A DNA stretch of 64,000 nt from Pelotomaculum schinkii. Lineage in GTDB: Bacteria > Bacillota > Desulfotomaculia > Desulfotomaculales > Pelotomaculaceae. Location of the stretch: contig NZ_QFGA01000001.1 of NCBI RefSeq assembly GCF_004369205.1, positions 1,426,001 through 1,490,000 of the forward strand, read 5' to 3'. The notes under the pieces were generated by a model. The model had not been told where the DNA came from. It ran no database searches and saw only the letters and a list, made by a program, of their open reading frames with translations. Below, one piece after another: positions 25,353 to 34,028 of the stretch; the first letter of the stretch is position 1; the number at the start of each line of letters is the position of its first letter. Both the position numbers and the translations under genes were made by a program.

Positions 25353-27407
25353 ATGGAAGCGGCGCAAGCCATAAAAAATGAAAAACAGATCGTGGTGGCC
25401 CTGGCTGGCAACCCCAACTCCGGCAAGACCACAATCTTCAACAGCTTGACAGGAGCGCATCAGCATGTGGGCAACTGGCCCGGCGTAACGGTTGAAAAAA
25501 AGGAAGGACAACTTGTTTCTGAAGGAAAGGTGATCCGGGTGGTGGACCTGCCCGGGACATACAGCCTTGGAGCTTACTCGGAAGACGAAGCGGTTGCCCG
25601 CGATTATATTCTATTTGAAAAACCTGACGTGGTCATCAATATCATTGACGCTACCAACCTCGAACGCAACCTTTATCTGACCACACAGCTTCTGGAGATG
25701 GGCTCCAATCTGGTAATCGCCCTGAACATGTCTGACGAACTGAAAGCAAAGCAGATAGACATTAATGCGGCCAGGTTCTCCGAGCTATTAGGCGTACCGG
25801 CGATCCGGACGGTAGGCACCCGCGGCCAGGGGACGAAAGAGCTGGTGGCACAGGCTTTACAAGCGGCCGGCAATAAAAACCCGCGAGTTGTTCAAATCAA
25901 CTATGGTAAAGAAGTGGAAACTGAACTGGCCGCCCTGGAACAAGATATCTTGTCAAACCGGCAGTTGGTGGAAAATTTTGCGCCCCGGTGGCTGGCGGTG
26001 AAGGTGCTTGAGGGTGATCAAGGCGTCCTGAAAAGCCTGGCGAAGTATCCCGGCCTGGAGCGTCTGCTGGCCCGGCGCGCCGAAGCCGTCAAACGCCTGG
26101 AGGGACTTCTGGGAGAGGACATTGAATCCCTGCTCGCCGACAAACGCTACGGCTTTATCGGCGGCCTGGCCAAAGAGGTCATGACGCGGCGGCAGACGAC
26201 CGAAGAACGGCTTTCCAGATCCGACAAGATCGACCGTATTGTCACCAACCGCTACCTGGGAATTCCGATCTTCTTATTCGCCATGTGGGCCATATTCCAG
26301 TTCACCTTTACAGTCGGCGACCCCTTTATCGGCTGGATTGAAACCTTCTTTGAGTGGTTTGGCGGAGTGACCGGAGCCTGGCTGGAGAGCGCAGGCATGC
26401 CCGGGCTTCTGATGTCACTGATAGTTGACGGCATTATTGGCGGCGTAGGCTCTGTCCTGGTCTTTATTCCTAATATATTTCTGTTGTTTTTTGCTATCTC
26501 ACTTTTGGAAGACAGCGGGTACATGGCCCGCGCGGCGTTTATCATGGACCGGCTTATGCACGCCCTCGGCTTACACGGCAAGTCCTTTATTCCGCTTTTG
26601 ATCGGCTTCGGGTGCAACGTCCCGGCTGTCATGGCCACCAGAACATTAGAGAATAAAAGAGACCGGTTGATCACCATCTTGATCACGCCGCTGATGTCCT
26701 GCACGGCGCGGCTGCCTGTCTATATCTTGTTTGCCGGCGCCTTTTTCACCGCAAACCAGGGATTGGTAATCTTCTCGCTTTACCTTCTGGGGCTGGCGCT
26801 GGCTATCCTGATGGGGATGCTGTTCAAGCGGTTCCTGTTTAAAGGGGAAACCTCCCACTTCGTCATGGAATTACCCCCATACCGCGTACCCACCCTTAAA
26901 AGCACCTTCATCCACATGTGGGAGAAGGGCAGTTCCTTTATCCGTAAGGCCGGGACGATTATTTTCGCAGTAGTGGTACTGGTCTGGGCACTGTCCAACT
27001 TGCCCGTTGGTGTAGAATACGCCAGCCAGGATAGCATCCTGGGCTGGATTGGCAGCTTTGTGGCGCCAATCTTTAAACCTGCCGGGTTCGGTACCTGGGA
27101 GGCGGCAGTCGCTCTGGTATTCGGCATCCTGGCCAAAGAGGTGGTTGTCGGCACCCTGGGTGTAATCTACGGAGCTGAAGAGGCCGGCTTAACGGCGGCA
27201 ATCGCTCAAGCCTGGACACCCCTGTCCGCTTATGCCTTCATGGTTATGACTTTGCTCTATATTCCCTGCGCCGCCGTGATCGGGACAATTAAGAGGGAAA
27301 CAAACTCCTGGACCTGGACGGCTTTTGCCGTGGCATACACGCTGGTACTCGGTTGGCTGATGGCAGTCCTGGTCTACCAGTTCGGCAGACTGCTCGGTCT
27401 CGGCTAA
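25353..27407 (+). CDS. feoB: ferrous iron transport protein B
   Basis: A 684-residue FeoB. N-terminal G domain: GNPNSGKTT (G1), WPGVTVEKK (switch I), DLPGTYSL (G3), NMSDE (G4). The membrane part has two gate motifs, with a conserved Cys in [13 protein letters not shown] and [13 protein letters not shown], and C-terminal helices ([25 protein letters not shown]). It imports Fe(II). ATG follows AGGAGGTGG. The length and all hallmarks fit; the operon is regulator-feoA-feoB-small Cys protein under a Fur box. Confidence 0.97.
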   Translation: MEAAQAIKNEKQIVVALAGNPNSGKTTIFNSLTGAHQHVGNWPGVTVEKKEGQLVSEGKVIRVVDLPGTYSLGAYSEDEAVARDYILFEKPDVVINIIDATNLERNLYLTTQLLEMGSNLVIALNMSDELKAKQIDINAARFSELLGVPAIRTVGTRGQGTKELVAQALQAAGNKNPRVVQINYGKEVETELAALEQDILSNRQLVENFAPRWLAVKVLEGDQGVLKSLAKYPGLERLLARRAEAVKRLEGLLGEDIESLLADKRYGFIGGLAKEVMTRRQTTEERLSRSDKIDRIVTNRYLGIPIFLFAMWAIFQFTFTVGDPFIGWIETFFEWFGGVTGAWLESAGMPGLLMSLIVDGIIGGVGSVLVFIPNIFLLFFAISLLEDSGYMARAAFIMDRLMHALGLHGKSFIPLLIGFGCNVPAVMATRTLENKRDRLITILITPLMSCTARLPVYILFAGAFFTANQGLVIFSLYLLGLALAILMGMLFKRFLFKGETSHFVMELPPYRVPTLKSTFIHMWEKGSSFIRKAGTIIFAVVVLVWALSNLPVGVEYASQDSILGWIGSFVAPIFKPAGFGTWEAAVALVFGILAKEVVVGTLGVIYGAEEAGLTAAIAQAWTPLSAYAFMVMTLLYIPCAAVIGTIKRETNSWTWTAFAVAYTLVLGWLMAVLVYQFGRLLGLG

Positions 27408-27440
27408 GAAGATATTTGATTAAAGGAGGCTTTTAGGGAG

Positions 27441-27596
27441 ATGGAAACTATCATTTTGCTGGGAATAGGCGTCCTGGCTGCGGGGCTCCTGGTGCGCCAG
27501 TTTGTCAGAAACGCCAAGGTTGAAGGCTGCTCTTGCTGCGAACAGGAGTGCGGCAACCATTGCCAACAAACTGATGATCAAGAACGGTTGTCCTGA
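27441..27596 (+). CDS. FeoB-associated Cys-rich membrane protein
   Basis: A 51-residue protein: N-terminal membrane helix (LLGIGVLAAGLLVRQFV) followed by a cysteine cluster CSCCEQECGNHC. Small proteins of this shape regularly follow feoB in Firmicutes and are annotated as FeoB-associated; their role is not established but metal delivery is likely. It starts 33 bases after feoB with GGAGG and GGGAG motifs upstream. Confidence 0.85.
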   Translation: METIILLGIGVLAAGLLVRQFVRNAKVEGCSCCEQECGNHCQQTDDQERLS

Positions 27597-27718
27597 AATC
27601 ATGATGCAAATGCATTTGATGCCCAATACTGAAACAGCGGAAGGACAAGCTTGGGCTTAAGCGCAATTATCAGGACAAAGTCATCGCATCGACTATCATG
27701 AATTAGTTCTTTATTCTA

Positions 27719-27747
27719 TAGACAAACACAAAAAACGATGTTATTAT
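27719..27747 (+). promoter_or_regulatory. promoter of riboswitch 3 transcript
   Basis: TAGACA (27719-27724), 17-base spacer, TATTAT (27742-27747), ending about 20 bases before the aptamer. Confidence 0.7.
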
Positions 27748-27765
27748 GAAAAAAATGAATAACTA

Positions 27766-27930
27766 TCCAGGAATCTCCGGTCATGCCGGGGATGAAAAGG
27801 GAACCGGGTGCGAATCCCGGACGGTCCGGCCACTGTAAGTGGGGAGCGGCTCCCGATATGCCACTGGGTTTCGACACCTGGGAAGGCGGGAAGTACGCTG
27901 TGAGCCACGAGTCAGGATACCTGCCTGAAT
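27766..27930 (+). promoter_or_regulatory. cobalamin riboswitch 3 (controls exported cobaltochelatase)
   Basis: Plus strand: GGGAACCGGGTGCGAATC, CCGGACGGTCCGG, GCCACTGTAAGTGGGGAGC, ATGCCACTGGG, GGGAAGGCGGGAAG, GAGTCAGGATACCTGCC. All conserved blocks of the cobalamin aptamer occur in order. It is followed by a terminator-like hairpin and then cbiK. Confidence 0.95.
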
Positions 27931-28021
27931 AGTGTTGTACTACGTGTTGCCTTCCATAGAAAGGCCGGTGGTGTAAATGAGCATATTTCCGTGGCAATTA
28001 AATTGCTCATAATGATCATTA

Positions 28022-28052
28022 CCCTGGCTCTTCCCAAAGGCCGGGGTTTTCA
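28022..28052 (+). terminator. terminator-like hairpin downstream of riboswitch 3
   Basis: CCCTGGCT (28022-28029) pairs with GGCCGGGG (28039-28046, two G-U pairs) and is followed by TTTT. It is placed as the expression platform between the aptamer and cbiK. The remaining 210 bases before the gene include a short family-2 repeat (28149-28166) and no recognised gene. Confidence 0.6.
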
Positions 28053-28148
28053 TTTACCCCTACAGCGAGAGAAATTTGCGGAAAAATTTTGGTTTCGCGC
28101 GTACCGGCAGTTTCTATGGATAAAACCCGGGGGGTGGCAAAGCTGCTA

Positions 28149-28166
28149 TGAACTAAGTAGAAATCG
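28149..28166 (+). repeat. dispersed repeat family 2, short copy E
   Basis: AAATCGCACCTGCATCGC matches AAATCGCACCTACATCGC at 45872-45889 with one difference. Confidence 0.55.
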
Positions 28167-28268
28167 CACCTGCATCGCTGACTTTCATCCTCCGCTGGTA
28201 CTGCGTAAAGCATGGGCATCCATTATCGAAAAGAAGCTATTTAATTACCGTAAGGGGGTAGCCAAATC

Positions 28269-29522
28269 GTGATATGTCTCAAAAGAGTTACCGTTTCCAT
28301 CCTGACTCTTGCACTGGTCCTTATATTCTGTGCAACAGCGCCGGCCGAACAGAGTGAAAAAGGTAAAAAAGCCATCTTGCTGGTAACCTTCGGGACCAGC
28401 GTCCAGTCGGCAATGCCTGCCTACGACAATTTAGAAAACGCTGTTAAAGAGGCTTTTCCTGGCGTTGAGGTGCGCTGGTCTTTTACCTCAGGAATAATCA
28501 GAGATAAAATCGCCGAAAGGGACGGCAGGATTGTTGATGATCCCTTTACCGCGCTGAGCAAATTGAAGGCGGAAGGCTATGACCAAATAGTTGTTCAGTC
28601 GGATCATATTTTCTCCGGACAGGAGTACAGCGATCTCCGGGAACTCGTCAACAACTTTCTGGCGCTCCAGACGGCTGACGGCAGCCTCGGCCCCAAAAAG
28701 CTGGCCCTGGGCAAGCCGCTTTTGTATTACCACGAGGACTACTTCGATGCGGTAGAAGCTTTAGCTTCCCAGTTTCCCGCCGATACCTCGTCGAATGCCG
28801 TAGTTTTAATGGGACACGGTAGTGAACATCCTGCCGATTCCGCTTACGGTAAACTAAACGATATTCTAAGGCATAAGTACAAAAACGTATTTTTGGGCAC
28901 GGTCGAAGGTTATCCCACCCTGGAGGAAATCCGGCAAGACCTGAAGGACTCCGGCGTTACGAAGATCACCCTGATGCCCTTTATGAACATCGCCGGAGAT
29001 CATGCTTTGAACGATCTTTACGGTGACGAGGAAGAATCCTGGAAATCCCAGCTTGCGGAGAACGGCTATACAATCGATGGCTATCTGAAGGGGCTCCTGG
29101 AAAACAAGGCTGTCGTAAACATGTATGTCAACCACCTATCGGCAGCCATGGCAGAGTTTGAAGCAGACGGCATAAAAGAGGCAACTACACGGGTAAACGG
29201 CGAAAGGCTTAAATTCAGCGAGCCCTTGCGCCCCGAAGACGGTTCCATTTTAGCCCAATTGAAGCCGGTTTTTACCGCTTTGGGCTTCACGGTTACGTGG
29301 AATGAGGCTGAGGGGGTGGCAACGGCCAATAAAACAGATCTGACGGTGTCCTTCCAACCAGGCAGCAGTGTGGCGCTGGTTAACGGCGCCGAAATGATCA
29401 TGGATACGAAATGCCAACTGGTTAACGGTTCGACTATGATTCCCCTTTCCTTTCTGAGTAAAAACCTTGGCTGCACGGTTAACTGGGATGCTGATAATAC
29501 TATCAACATATTTAAAGAATAG
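28269..29522 (+). CDS. cbiK: exported sirohydrochlorin cobaltochelatase CbiK with C-terminal stalk domain
   Basis: A 417-residue protein. A signal peptide (SILTLALVLIFCATAPA) precedes a full CbiK fold (about residues 30-295): ILLVTFGTSVQSAMPAYDNL, WSFTSGIIRDKI, QSDHIFSGQEYSDL, LMGHGSEHPADSAYGKL (metal-binding His/Glu), EGYPTLEEIRQDL, MPFMNIAGDHALNDL (second His site). CbiK inserts Co(II) into sirohydrochlorin early in anaerobic B12 synthesis. The C-terminal 110 residues resemble the copper-amine-oxidase-N stalk domain (RVNGERLKFSEPLRPEDG, VFTALGFTVTWNE, TMIPLSFLSKNLGCTVNWD). The export signal is unusual, since the other B12 steps are cytoplasmic; Desulfovibrio has a periplasmic CbiK. A cobalamin riboswitch is directly upstream. 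Start GTG; ATG two codons on is possible. Confidence 0.9.
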   Translation: MICLKRVTVSILTLALVLIFCATAPAEQSEKGKKAILLVTFGTSVQSAMPAYDNLENAVKEAFPGVEVRWSFTSGIIRDKIAERDGRIVDDPFTALSKLKAEGYDQIVVQSDHIFSGQEYSDLRELVNNFLALQTADGSLGPKKLALGKPLLYYHEDYFDAVEALASQFPADTSSNAVVLMGHGSEHPADSAYGKLNDILRHKYKNVFLGTVEGYPTLEEIRQDLKDSGVTKITLMPFMNIAGDHALNDLYGDEEESWKSQLAENGYTIDGYLKGLLENKAVVNMYVNHLSAAMAEFEADGIKEATTRVNGERLKFSEPLRPEDGSILAQLKPVFTALGFTVTWNEAEGVATANKTDLTVSFQPGSSVALVNGAEMIMDTKCQLVNGSTMIPLSFLSKNLGCTVNWDADNTINIFKE

Positions 29523-29579
29523 GCAAATACCTTGCGCTTGCCATACACGATATCTATATCACCAAGAAGATGAAAAGAA

Positions 29580-29712
29580 CTATAAATTCCATGCCGCAAA
29601 GGCCTGACTCTGATAGTCTATCGGAGTCAGGTCTTTGAGATTTTTCTGCAATCTTCTCGTGTTATAAAAACAATGTATTGCTCAATTGCTTGTTTCAATT
29701 CCTCATAGGTAG
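29580..29712 (-). pseudogene. IS3-family transposase OrfB, C-terminal remnant with frameshift
   Basis: Minus strand reads YEELKQAIEQYIVF in one frame, then after loss of one T in a T-run near 29665 continues as YNTRRLQKNLKDLTPIDY and ends AAWNL-stop at 29580. This is the typical IS150/IS3 transposase C-terminus. No N-terminal part, terminal repeat or second orf was found. A CCTGACTC/GAGTCAGG hairpin (29603-29631) lies in it and may terminate cbiK transcription. Confidence 0.85.
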
Positions 29713-29722
29713 GCTAAAAACT

Positions 29723-29850
29723 TTAGCCAGCCACCCTACCGCTGCGAGTCAGCAGCGCAATGTTAGAGAGAGTTCCCAATAAAGAAGTATGGGGTTTAAG
29801 CAAACGGTGTAGCGCCGCTGCCGCAACAGTACAATGTGTATAAGAGCAGA
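29723..29850 (-). pseudogene. possible second transposase-like coding remnant
   Basis: The minus-strand frame ending at 29723 reads ALHRLLKPHTSLLGTLSNIA then LLTRSGRVAG-stop, which looks like coding sequence rather than random DNA but has no start or ribosome binding site. It abuts the IS3 remnant. The family could not be assigned. Confidence 0.3.
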
Positions 29851-29946
29851 GGAAAGAATAACACGGAATAATTATTGCAATATATTTACAATGCACATAT
29901 TTTGTATTAAAATGTATATAATGAATCGTAAAGGGGGGAATTGCAC

Positions 29947-30228
29947 GTGGCTGAAACGACAAATTTAAGTATCCGCATGGATAAGGAACTGAAAAAGCAG
30001 GCGGAACAGCTTTTTTCTGAATTGGGCATGAATATGACGACAGCATTCAACATCTTTGTCCGGCAGGCTGTGCGGCAGGGGAAAATACCCTTTGAAATTT
30101 CCCTGAATGTTCCAAATGCCGACACAATAGCGGCTATGGAAGAAGCCGATAAAATAAGCCGAGACCCAAACGCAAAACGCTATTCAAGTTTTGAAGAACT
30201 GGTAGCAGAGGTTCAGAATGAAGTATGA
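29947..30228 (+). CDS. RelB/DinJ-family antitoxin
   Basis: A 93-residue antitoxin with an N-terminal ribbon-helix-helix (TNLSIRMDKELKKQAEQLF, then LGMNMTTAFNIFVRQAVRQG) and the typical C-terminal YSSFEELVAEV toxin-binding tail. GTG at 29947 is chosen because AAGGGGGG lies 8 bases upstream; the TTG at 29941 is too close. The toxin frame that overlaps its 3' end is truncated, so this is probably an orphan antitoxin that may still bind its promoter. Confidence 0.85.
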   Translation: MAETTNLSIRMDKELKKQAEQLFSELGMNMTTAFNIFVRQAVRQGKIPFEISLNVPNADTIAAMEEADKISRDPNAKRYSSFEELVAEVQNEV

Positions 30229-30304
30229 GATTTTGGCAACAGGAAGATTTAAAAAGGACTTAAAGTGTTTTATGCTATCCAGAACCGTACAGCAACTTTT
30301 TTAA
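30218..30304 (+). pseudogene. truncated YafQ/RelE-type toxin
   Basis: An ATG overlapping the antitoxin stop by 11 bases starts MKYEILATGRFKKDLK, the conserved start of YafQ toxins, but the frame then diverges and stops after 28 codons. The catalytic His and C-terminal strands are absent. The expected length is about 90 residues, so the toxin is dead. Confidence 0.7.
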
Positions 30305-30349
30305 TCCGGCTTTGTATCTCATAGCAAAAAGTAAGGCTGCCACAGATTG

Positions 30350-30390
30350 CGGGGCGGCTCCCATACGGGGCCGCCCCGTATTTATTTTAT
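30350..30390 (+). terminator. strong terminator after the toxin remnant
   Basis: GGGGCGGC (30351-30358) and GCCGCCCC (30370-30377) with an inner CCC/GGG stem, then TATTTATTTT. Confidence 0.8.
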
Positions 30391-30534
30391 GTCTGGAAGC
30401 ATTTGCTTTAATATGGGTGGGCTCTGTAACAATAACCGGTAAATTTTTTTAGAGGGCTTATTTCAGTTGGTCTCATATTTTCACATTTTTTCATAGCATA
30501 AAAAGAGATCCTTGTAAAGGGGAACAATTCCAAA

Positions 30535-31011
30535 ATGAATACCACAAAACCAGCCTATGGAACGGCCGGGGCTATCATACGTGGCGGGCCTTTAGCTCCG
30601 CAGATAACCGGAGTCGTGCATTTTATTGACGTCCCAGGCGGCGCCTGGGTTTATGTCGACGTGGCAGGGCTGCCGCCTTATCAACCCGCTCAGGCCGGCA
30701 ACCCGCCTATCGGGCCCCATGGCTTCCATATCCACGAATTCGGCAACTGTGAAGTCGGCGATCCCGGGAACCCATTTCAAGCAGCCGGTGAACACTGGAA
30801 CCCTTACAACCAACCGCACGGCAACCATGCCGGTGACTTTCCCGTGCTGTTTTCAAATAGCGGCCGGGCTGTTATGAATTTTTTCACCAACAAGTTTCGT
30901 GTCGCGCAGTTAATTGGCAAGGCTGTAATCATCCATCAAAACCCGGACGATTACCGGACTCAGCCGGCAGGAGCTGCGGGTAAGCGCCTGGCGTGCGGCG
31001 TAATCATGTAG
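30535..31011 (+). CDS. sodC: Cu/Zn superoxide dismutase family protein, leaderless
   Basis: A 158-residue SOD_Cu domain. Metal-binding blocks: HGFHIHEFGNC (copper His pair plus first Cys), HWNPYNQPHGNHAGDFP (bridging His and zinc ligands including Asp), VIIHQNPDDY (copper His), and the closing RLACGVIM Cys for the disulphide. No signal peptide is present, unlike most bacterial SodC, so the protein would be cytoplasmic or externally released by other means. It stands alone between the toxin remnant and a bidirectional terminator. A SodC-like C-terminal fragment occurs again at 38568-38606. Confidence 0.88.
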   Translation: MNTTKPAYGTAGAIIRGGPLAPQITGVVHFIDVPGGAWVYVDVAGLPPYQPAQAGNPPIGPHGFHIHEFGNCEVGDPGNPFQAAGEHWNPYNQPHGNHAGDFPVLFSNSGRAVMNFFTNKFRVAQLIGKAVIIHQNPDDYRTQPAGAAGKRLACGVIM

Positions 31012-31110
31012 GCAGCGGTTCCCGGCTCACCTTCCCGGTCAGCCTCCCGCTCAGGGAGGGACGACAGCCCAGCTTGAGACGGAATGAATGTAAAATTATC
31101 ACTTAACGAT

Positions 31111-31140
31111 AAAACGGCCCCCAGGCTGGGGGTCGTTCCT
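31111..31140. terminator. bidirectional terminator between sodC and DUF2284 gene
   Basis: ACGGCCCCCAG/CTGGGGGTCGT stem (31114-31136) flanked by AAAA on one side and TCCTTT on the other, between convergent genes. Confidence 0.75.
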
Positions 31141-31159
31141 TTATGTGTATTTATACCTG

Positions 31160-31684
31160 TTACTCAATCAACAACAAACCGTAATAGTTCCCTTTGCTTT
31201 CTTTGTCCGGTAAAACCTCGATTGGAAAACCGTTTGCCCTCACTGTTGCAAACACATCTATACCGCAGGCTTCCATTGATGGCCTGGCCTCTTTGGAGTG
31301 AGCACATTTCTCACCTTCGGGATAGGCACACTTCTCCTTGTAATAAGGCCGGCACAACTCACACACTCCGTTACCCAGCCCGATAACTTTATAGTAACCG
31401 GATAAAAACAACTCCCTTTCCAACTGCAAAACGATTTTGGTGGGGCGGTCATCCTGGAGGCAATGGAGCAGCATAGCCTTTTGATAACAATCAATTATTT
31501 CCCGGGCTTCCTTTGGGGTCGGGGTGTTGGGAGGACAGCAGTGCCCCCTTCTGGAGCTGCAGCCATACATGCACTTCATCCTTACCCAGGCCGCTGTTTT
31601 GATGGTGGCCGGATCAATAAACTTTGCTTCATAAGCGCCAAGGCTTTTGGCTAATTCCAGGAACCGCGTCAAATCGTGGTCCAT
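31160..31684 (-). CDS. DUF2284 metal-binding protein
   Basis: A 174-residue cysteine-rich protein of DUF2284. Cysteines occur in RMKCMYGCSSRRGHCCPPNT, GVCELCRPYYKEKCAYPEGEKC and SMEACGIDVF. The family is thought to bind metal or an iron-sulfur cluster; no activity is established. ATG at 31684 follows GGGGGG at 9 bases; the frame upstream lacks a site. It follows the AOR gene in the same direction after about 120 bases and may be its accessory protein (inference). Confidence 0.8.
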   Translation of the reverse strand: MDHDLTRFLELAKSLGAYEAKFIDPATIKTAAWVRMKCMYGCSSRRGHCCPPNTPTPKEAREIIDCYQKAMLLHCLQDDRPTKIVLQLERELFLSGYYKVIGLGNGVCELCRPYYKEKCAYPEGEKCAHSKEARPSMEACGIDVFATVRANGFPIEVLPDKESKGNYYGLLLIE

Positions 31685-31803
31685 AATCGATGCCCCCCAT
31701 GCTTTTATAGGATTTTTTTGCAATATACGCGTTTTCAGCTCAAGCTCCAACCATTCCGCAAGCGGTCAGTCCTGGTCTCCGGCCTGGAATAATCCGGAAC
31801 CTT

Positions 31804-33576
31804 TCATCCGGCACTCCCTGAGCCTTTCATTTCTTCCGCCACCAGAGCCGCATAAAGATCAATCATTTCTTTTGCTACCTTTTCCTTCAGCACACCATGA
31901 AGGCCCGGTGTTTCAAAGAAGCGCCTGGGCAATTGGACCTGCTTGAGATCGAAACCCAGTTTATCCCTGATCCTCATTTTAGTTTGGAAGATCCTTTGGC
32001 CAATTCGCGTCAAAAATGCATCGTCCAGATCAAAGCCTACCGCCCGGCCTGCGGCAATGATCGTAGGCCGGTCATAGACTCTTCTGGAAAACAAGCAGAT
32101 GATCATGGAGTTAGTCATGCAGCGTTCCTTTTCTTCCTTTAACAACCCCTCAACCATCTCCTGGCTGGTTAGCTGCTCATGGTCCCGGTCCAGCTCATAA
32201 CCACCGTTACACAAATGGGAATGCCTTGCTCCCACCACACTGCCCACCAAAATGCCATATCCGGTATGATACCCGGACATTTCGTTTTTCGCCATGGTCA
32301 TGGCAAAGTCCTGTCCGCCATAAACCTGTGCCGCGTGATAACAGCCGCGGCCCAGCAGACTGTAAAATTCATTTGCCGCCCCGGCAATATACCAGACGGC
32401 TTTGACATAATTTTCCGTGTCCCCGAACGCCAAAGGAACCAGGGTTTCCCCGGTGGAAAGCAGCCCTTTTTGGAAAGCCTCGGTGGCCCACCCCAGGGCC
32501 ACACCACTGGACATGGCGTCCATACCGGTTTCCTCAACTGCATCAATCAGCATGAGGATTTCATCTGTGGTTTTAAGGCCAAGAAAGGAACCCAGCGCGA
32601 AGACCAGCTCATAATCATAATTGGTATTAACTACTTCATATTCATAGCCCGTGTTTTTGAATTGCCGTCTAAATTGCCCGACGTGGATGCAGTCAACGGG
32701 GCAGCCGGCGCAAGCCATCTTACGTACCAAATTCTTTTCGGCAAAAGCTTCGGCGCTTATTGCCTCTACACTCTCAAAATGCCCCGAGGTCAGATTATTC
32801 GTAGGGAATGCGTCCATAGCATTGAGAGAAAGTACATATGCTGCCGTACCCAGTCCGCGATACTTCTTCATAATATCAGTACCGGTTATCTTATCGAATA
32901 TGGAGCGGTACACCTTGAAGTATTCCTTAAAACTGTCAGAAGGAATTGGAATATTTCTGTCACCGGTAACCGTAATCGCTTTAACGTTCTTACTGCCCAG
33001 GACCGCCCCTAAACCGAGCCTTCCGAAATGGCGGTAGTTATCAACGTTAACACTGGCATAGGCAACTTTGTTTTCGCCCGCCGGCCCAATCCGCATAATG
33101 CTCCTATTTCCTCTAGGTGTTTCATTATCGTGAATCGCCCGCCATACCTCTTCTGAGAGCATGCCCCACAAAGGTCTGGCGTCCTTATGCTCAACCCCTT
33201 GACCGGTAATTGATAAGTAACAAGGGTAACTGTACTTGCCGGTGAGGACAACGGCATCATAACCCGCCATACACAGCGCCAGAGCCAGCCGGCCCCCCAC
33301 ATAACTCTCCCCCAGCTCGCCGGTCAAGGGCGAAACAAACATCGCCGCGGTTTTGTTAATCGCCGGGTAGATTGATGCCCCAAGCGCCCCGATGGCAAAC
33401 ACAACCGGTTGCTGTTCATCTAAGGGCTCTAACTCAGGTTTCATGTTTTCCTCAAAAAGCTTGGCGGCCACACCCACTCCACCGAAATAATCGTTTAAGT
33501 CTGCCCGCTTTTCAACGCGCGTTGTTCTGGAGGACAGATCCACATAGAGGACTGTTATCGTATTTTCATACAGCAT
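31804..33576 (-). CDS. aor: aldehyde:ferredoxin oxidoreductase (tungsten, AOR family)
   Basis: A 590-residue AOR family enzyme. N-terminal tungstopterin-binding region: LYVDLSSRTTRVEK, GGVGVAAKLF, KTAAMFVSPLTGELGESYVG, GGRLALALCMAGYDAVV. Iron-sulfur ligands: CAGCPVDC near residue 285 and a later cysteine in SHLCNGGYELD. C-terminal block FDLDDAFLTRIGQRIFQTKMRI is typical. The enzyme oxidises aldehydes to acids or reduces acids with ferredoxin. ATG at 33576 overlaps the stop of the ferredoxin gene (TAATG) behind GGAGG, so the two are coupled. Length and motifs are complete. Confidence 0.92.
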   Translation of the reverse strand: MLYENTITVLYVDLSSRTTRVEKRADLNDYFGGVGVAAKLFEENMKPELEPLDEQQPVVFAIGALGASIYPAINKTAAMFVSPLTGELGESYVGGRLALALCMAGYDAVVLTGKYSYPCYLSITGQGVEHKDARPLWGMLSEEVWRAIHDNETPRGNRSIMRIGPAGENKVAYASVNVDNYRHFGRLGLGAVLGSKNVKAITVTGDRNIPIPSDSFKEYFKVYRSIFDKITGTDIMKKYRGLGTAAYVLSLNAMDAFPTNNLTSGHFESVEAISAEAFAEKNLVRKMACAGCPVDCIHVGQFRRQFKNTGYEYEVVNTNYDYELVFALGSFLGLKTTDEILMLIDAVEETGMDAMSSGVALGWATEAFQKGLLSTGETLVPLAFGDTENYVKAVWYIAGAANEFYSLLGRGCYHAAQVYGGQDFAMTMAKNEMSGYHTGYGILVGSVVGARHSHLCNGGYELDRDHEQLTSQEMVEGLLKEEKERCMTNSMIICLFSRRVYDRPTIIAAGRAVGFDLDDAFLTRIGQRIFQTKMRIRDKLGFDLKQVQLPRRFFETPGLHGVLKEKVAKEMIDLYAALVAEEMKGSGSAG

Positions 33577-33989
33577 TACGCTTCCTCCATTTCCAAGCAT
33601 CCATGCGTGCAAAACTGCGTGCAAACACCGCAATGCTTGCAGATAATCGGCTTATTGGTTGTGCTGTCAAAATGAACCGCACCTAAAGCACAGGCGGCAA
33701 CGCATTTCCGGCAGCCGGTACATCTTTCAGGCAATAACGTAACTCCACCGCCCTCCCTGTCTGCAAGGGCGCCGGTGGGACAGGCTTCCGCACAGGCTCT
33801 AACCCCGGTGCAACCGGCACAAACAACCGCTGCCATGCTACCTGATAAACCGCCTGAGGTTATAATTTTGATGGCGCTTTTGGCCAGGGAATGATTATGC
33901 CGGTTAACCACCGCACAGGACGTCATGCAGGAAAAACAACCGATGCACCGTCTCATCTCTTTAACCTTTAGAATTTTTGCGATGTTCAA
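33576..33989 (-). CDS. 4Fe-4S ferredoxin-like electron carrier for AOR
   Basis: A 137-residue protein with four-cluster spacing: MRRCIGCFSCMTSC, CAGCTGVRACAEACPTGAL, RCTGCRKCVAACALGAVHF and CKHCGVCTQFCTHGC. It resembles the ferredoxin subunits encoded next to bacterial AOR genes and should carry electrons to or from the tungsten enzyme. The start is uncertain: TTG at 33989 (NIAKILKVKEM follows) has GGAAG 8 bases upstream; an ATG at 34028 would add 13 residues without a clear site. Confidence 0.85.
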   Translation of the reverse strand: MNIAKILKVKEMRRCIGCFSCMTSCAVVNRHNHSLAKSAIKIITSGGLSGSMAAVVCAGCTGVRACAEACPTGALADREGGGVTLLPERCTGCRKCVAACALGAVHFDSTTNKPIICKHCGVCTQFCTHGCLEMEEA

Positions 33990-34028
33990 CACTCCTACTT
34001 CCAGGGTAATTAATATTTCTGTTTTCAT

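Noticed and set aside
28110-28200. GGCAAAGC ... CTAAG blocks resembling a GEMM (cyclic-di-GMP-I) riboswitch after riboswitch 3
   Set aside because: The first helix with its AAACC receptor and the closing GGTAG-type strand cannot be formed; part of the stretch is a family-2 repeat.
32179-33012. 277-codon plus-strand ORF
   Set aside because: Shadow of the AOR gene on the other strand.
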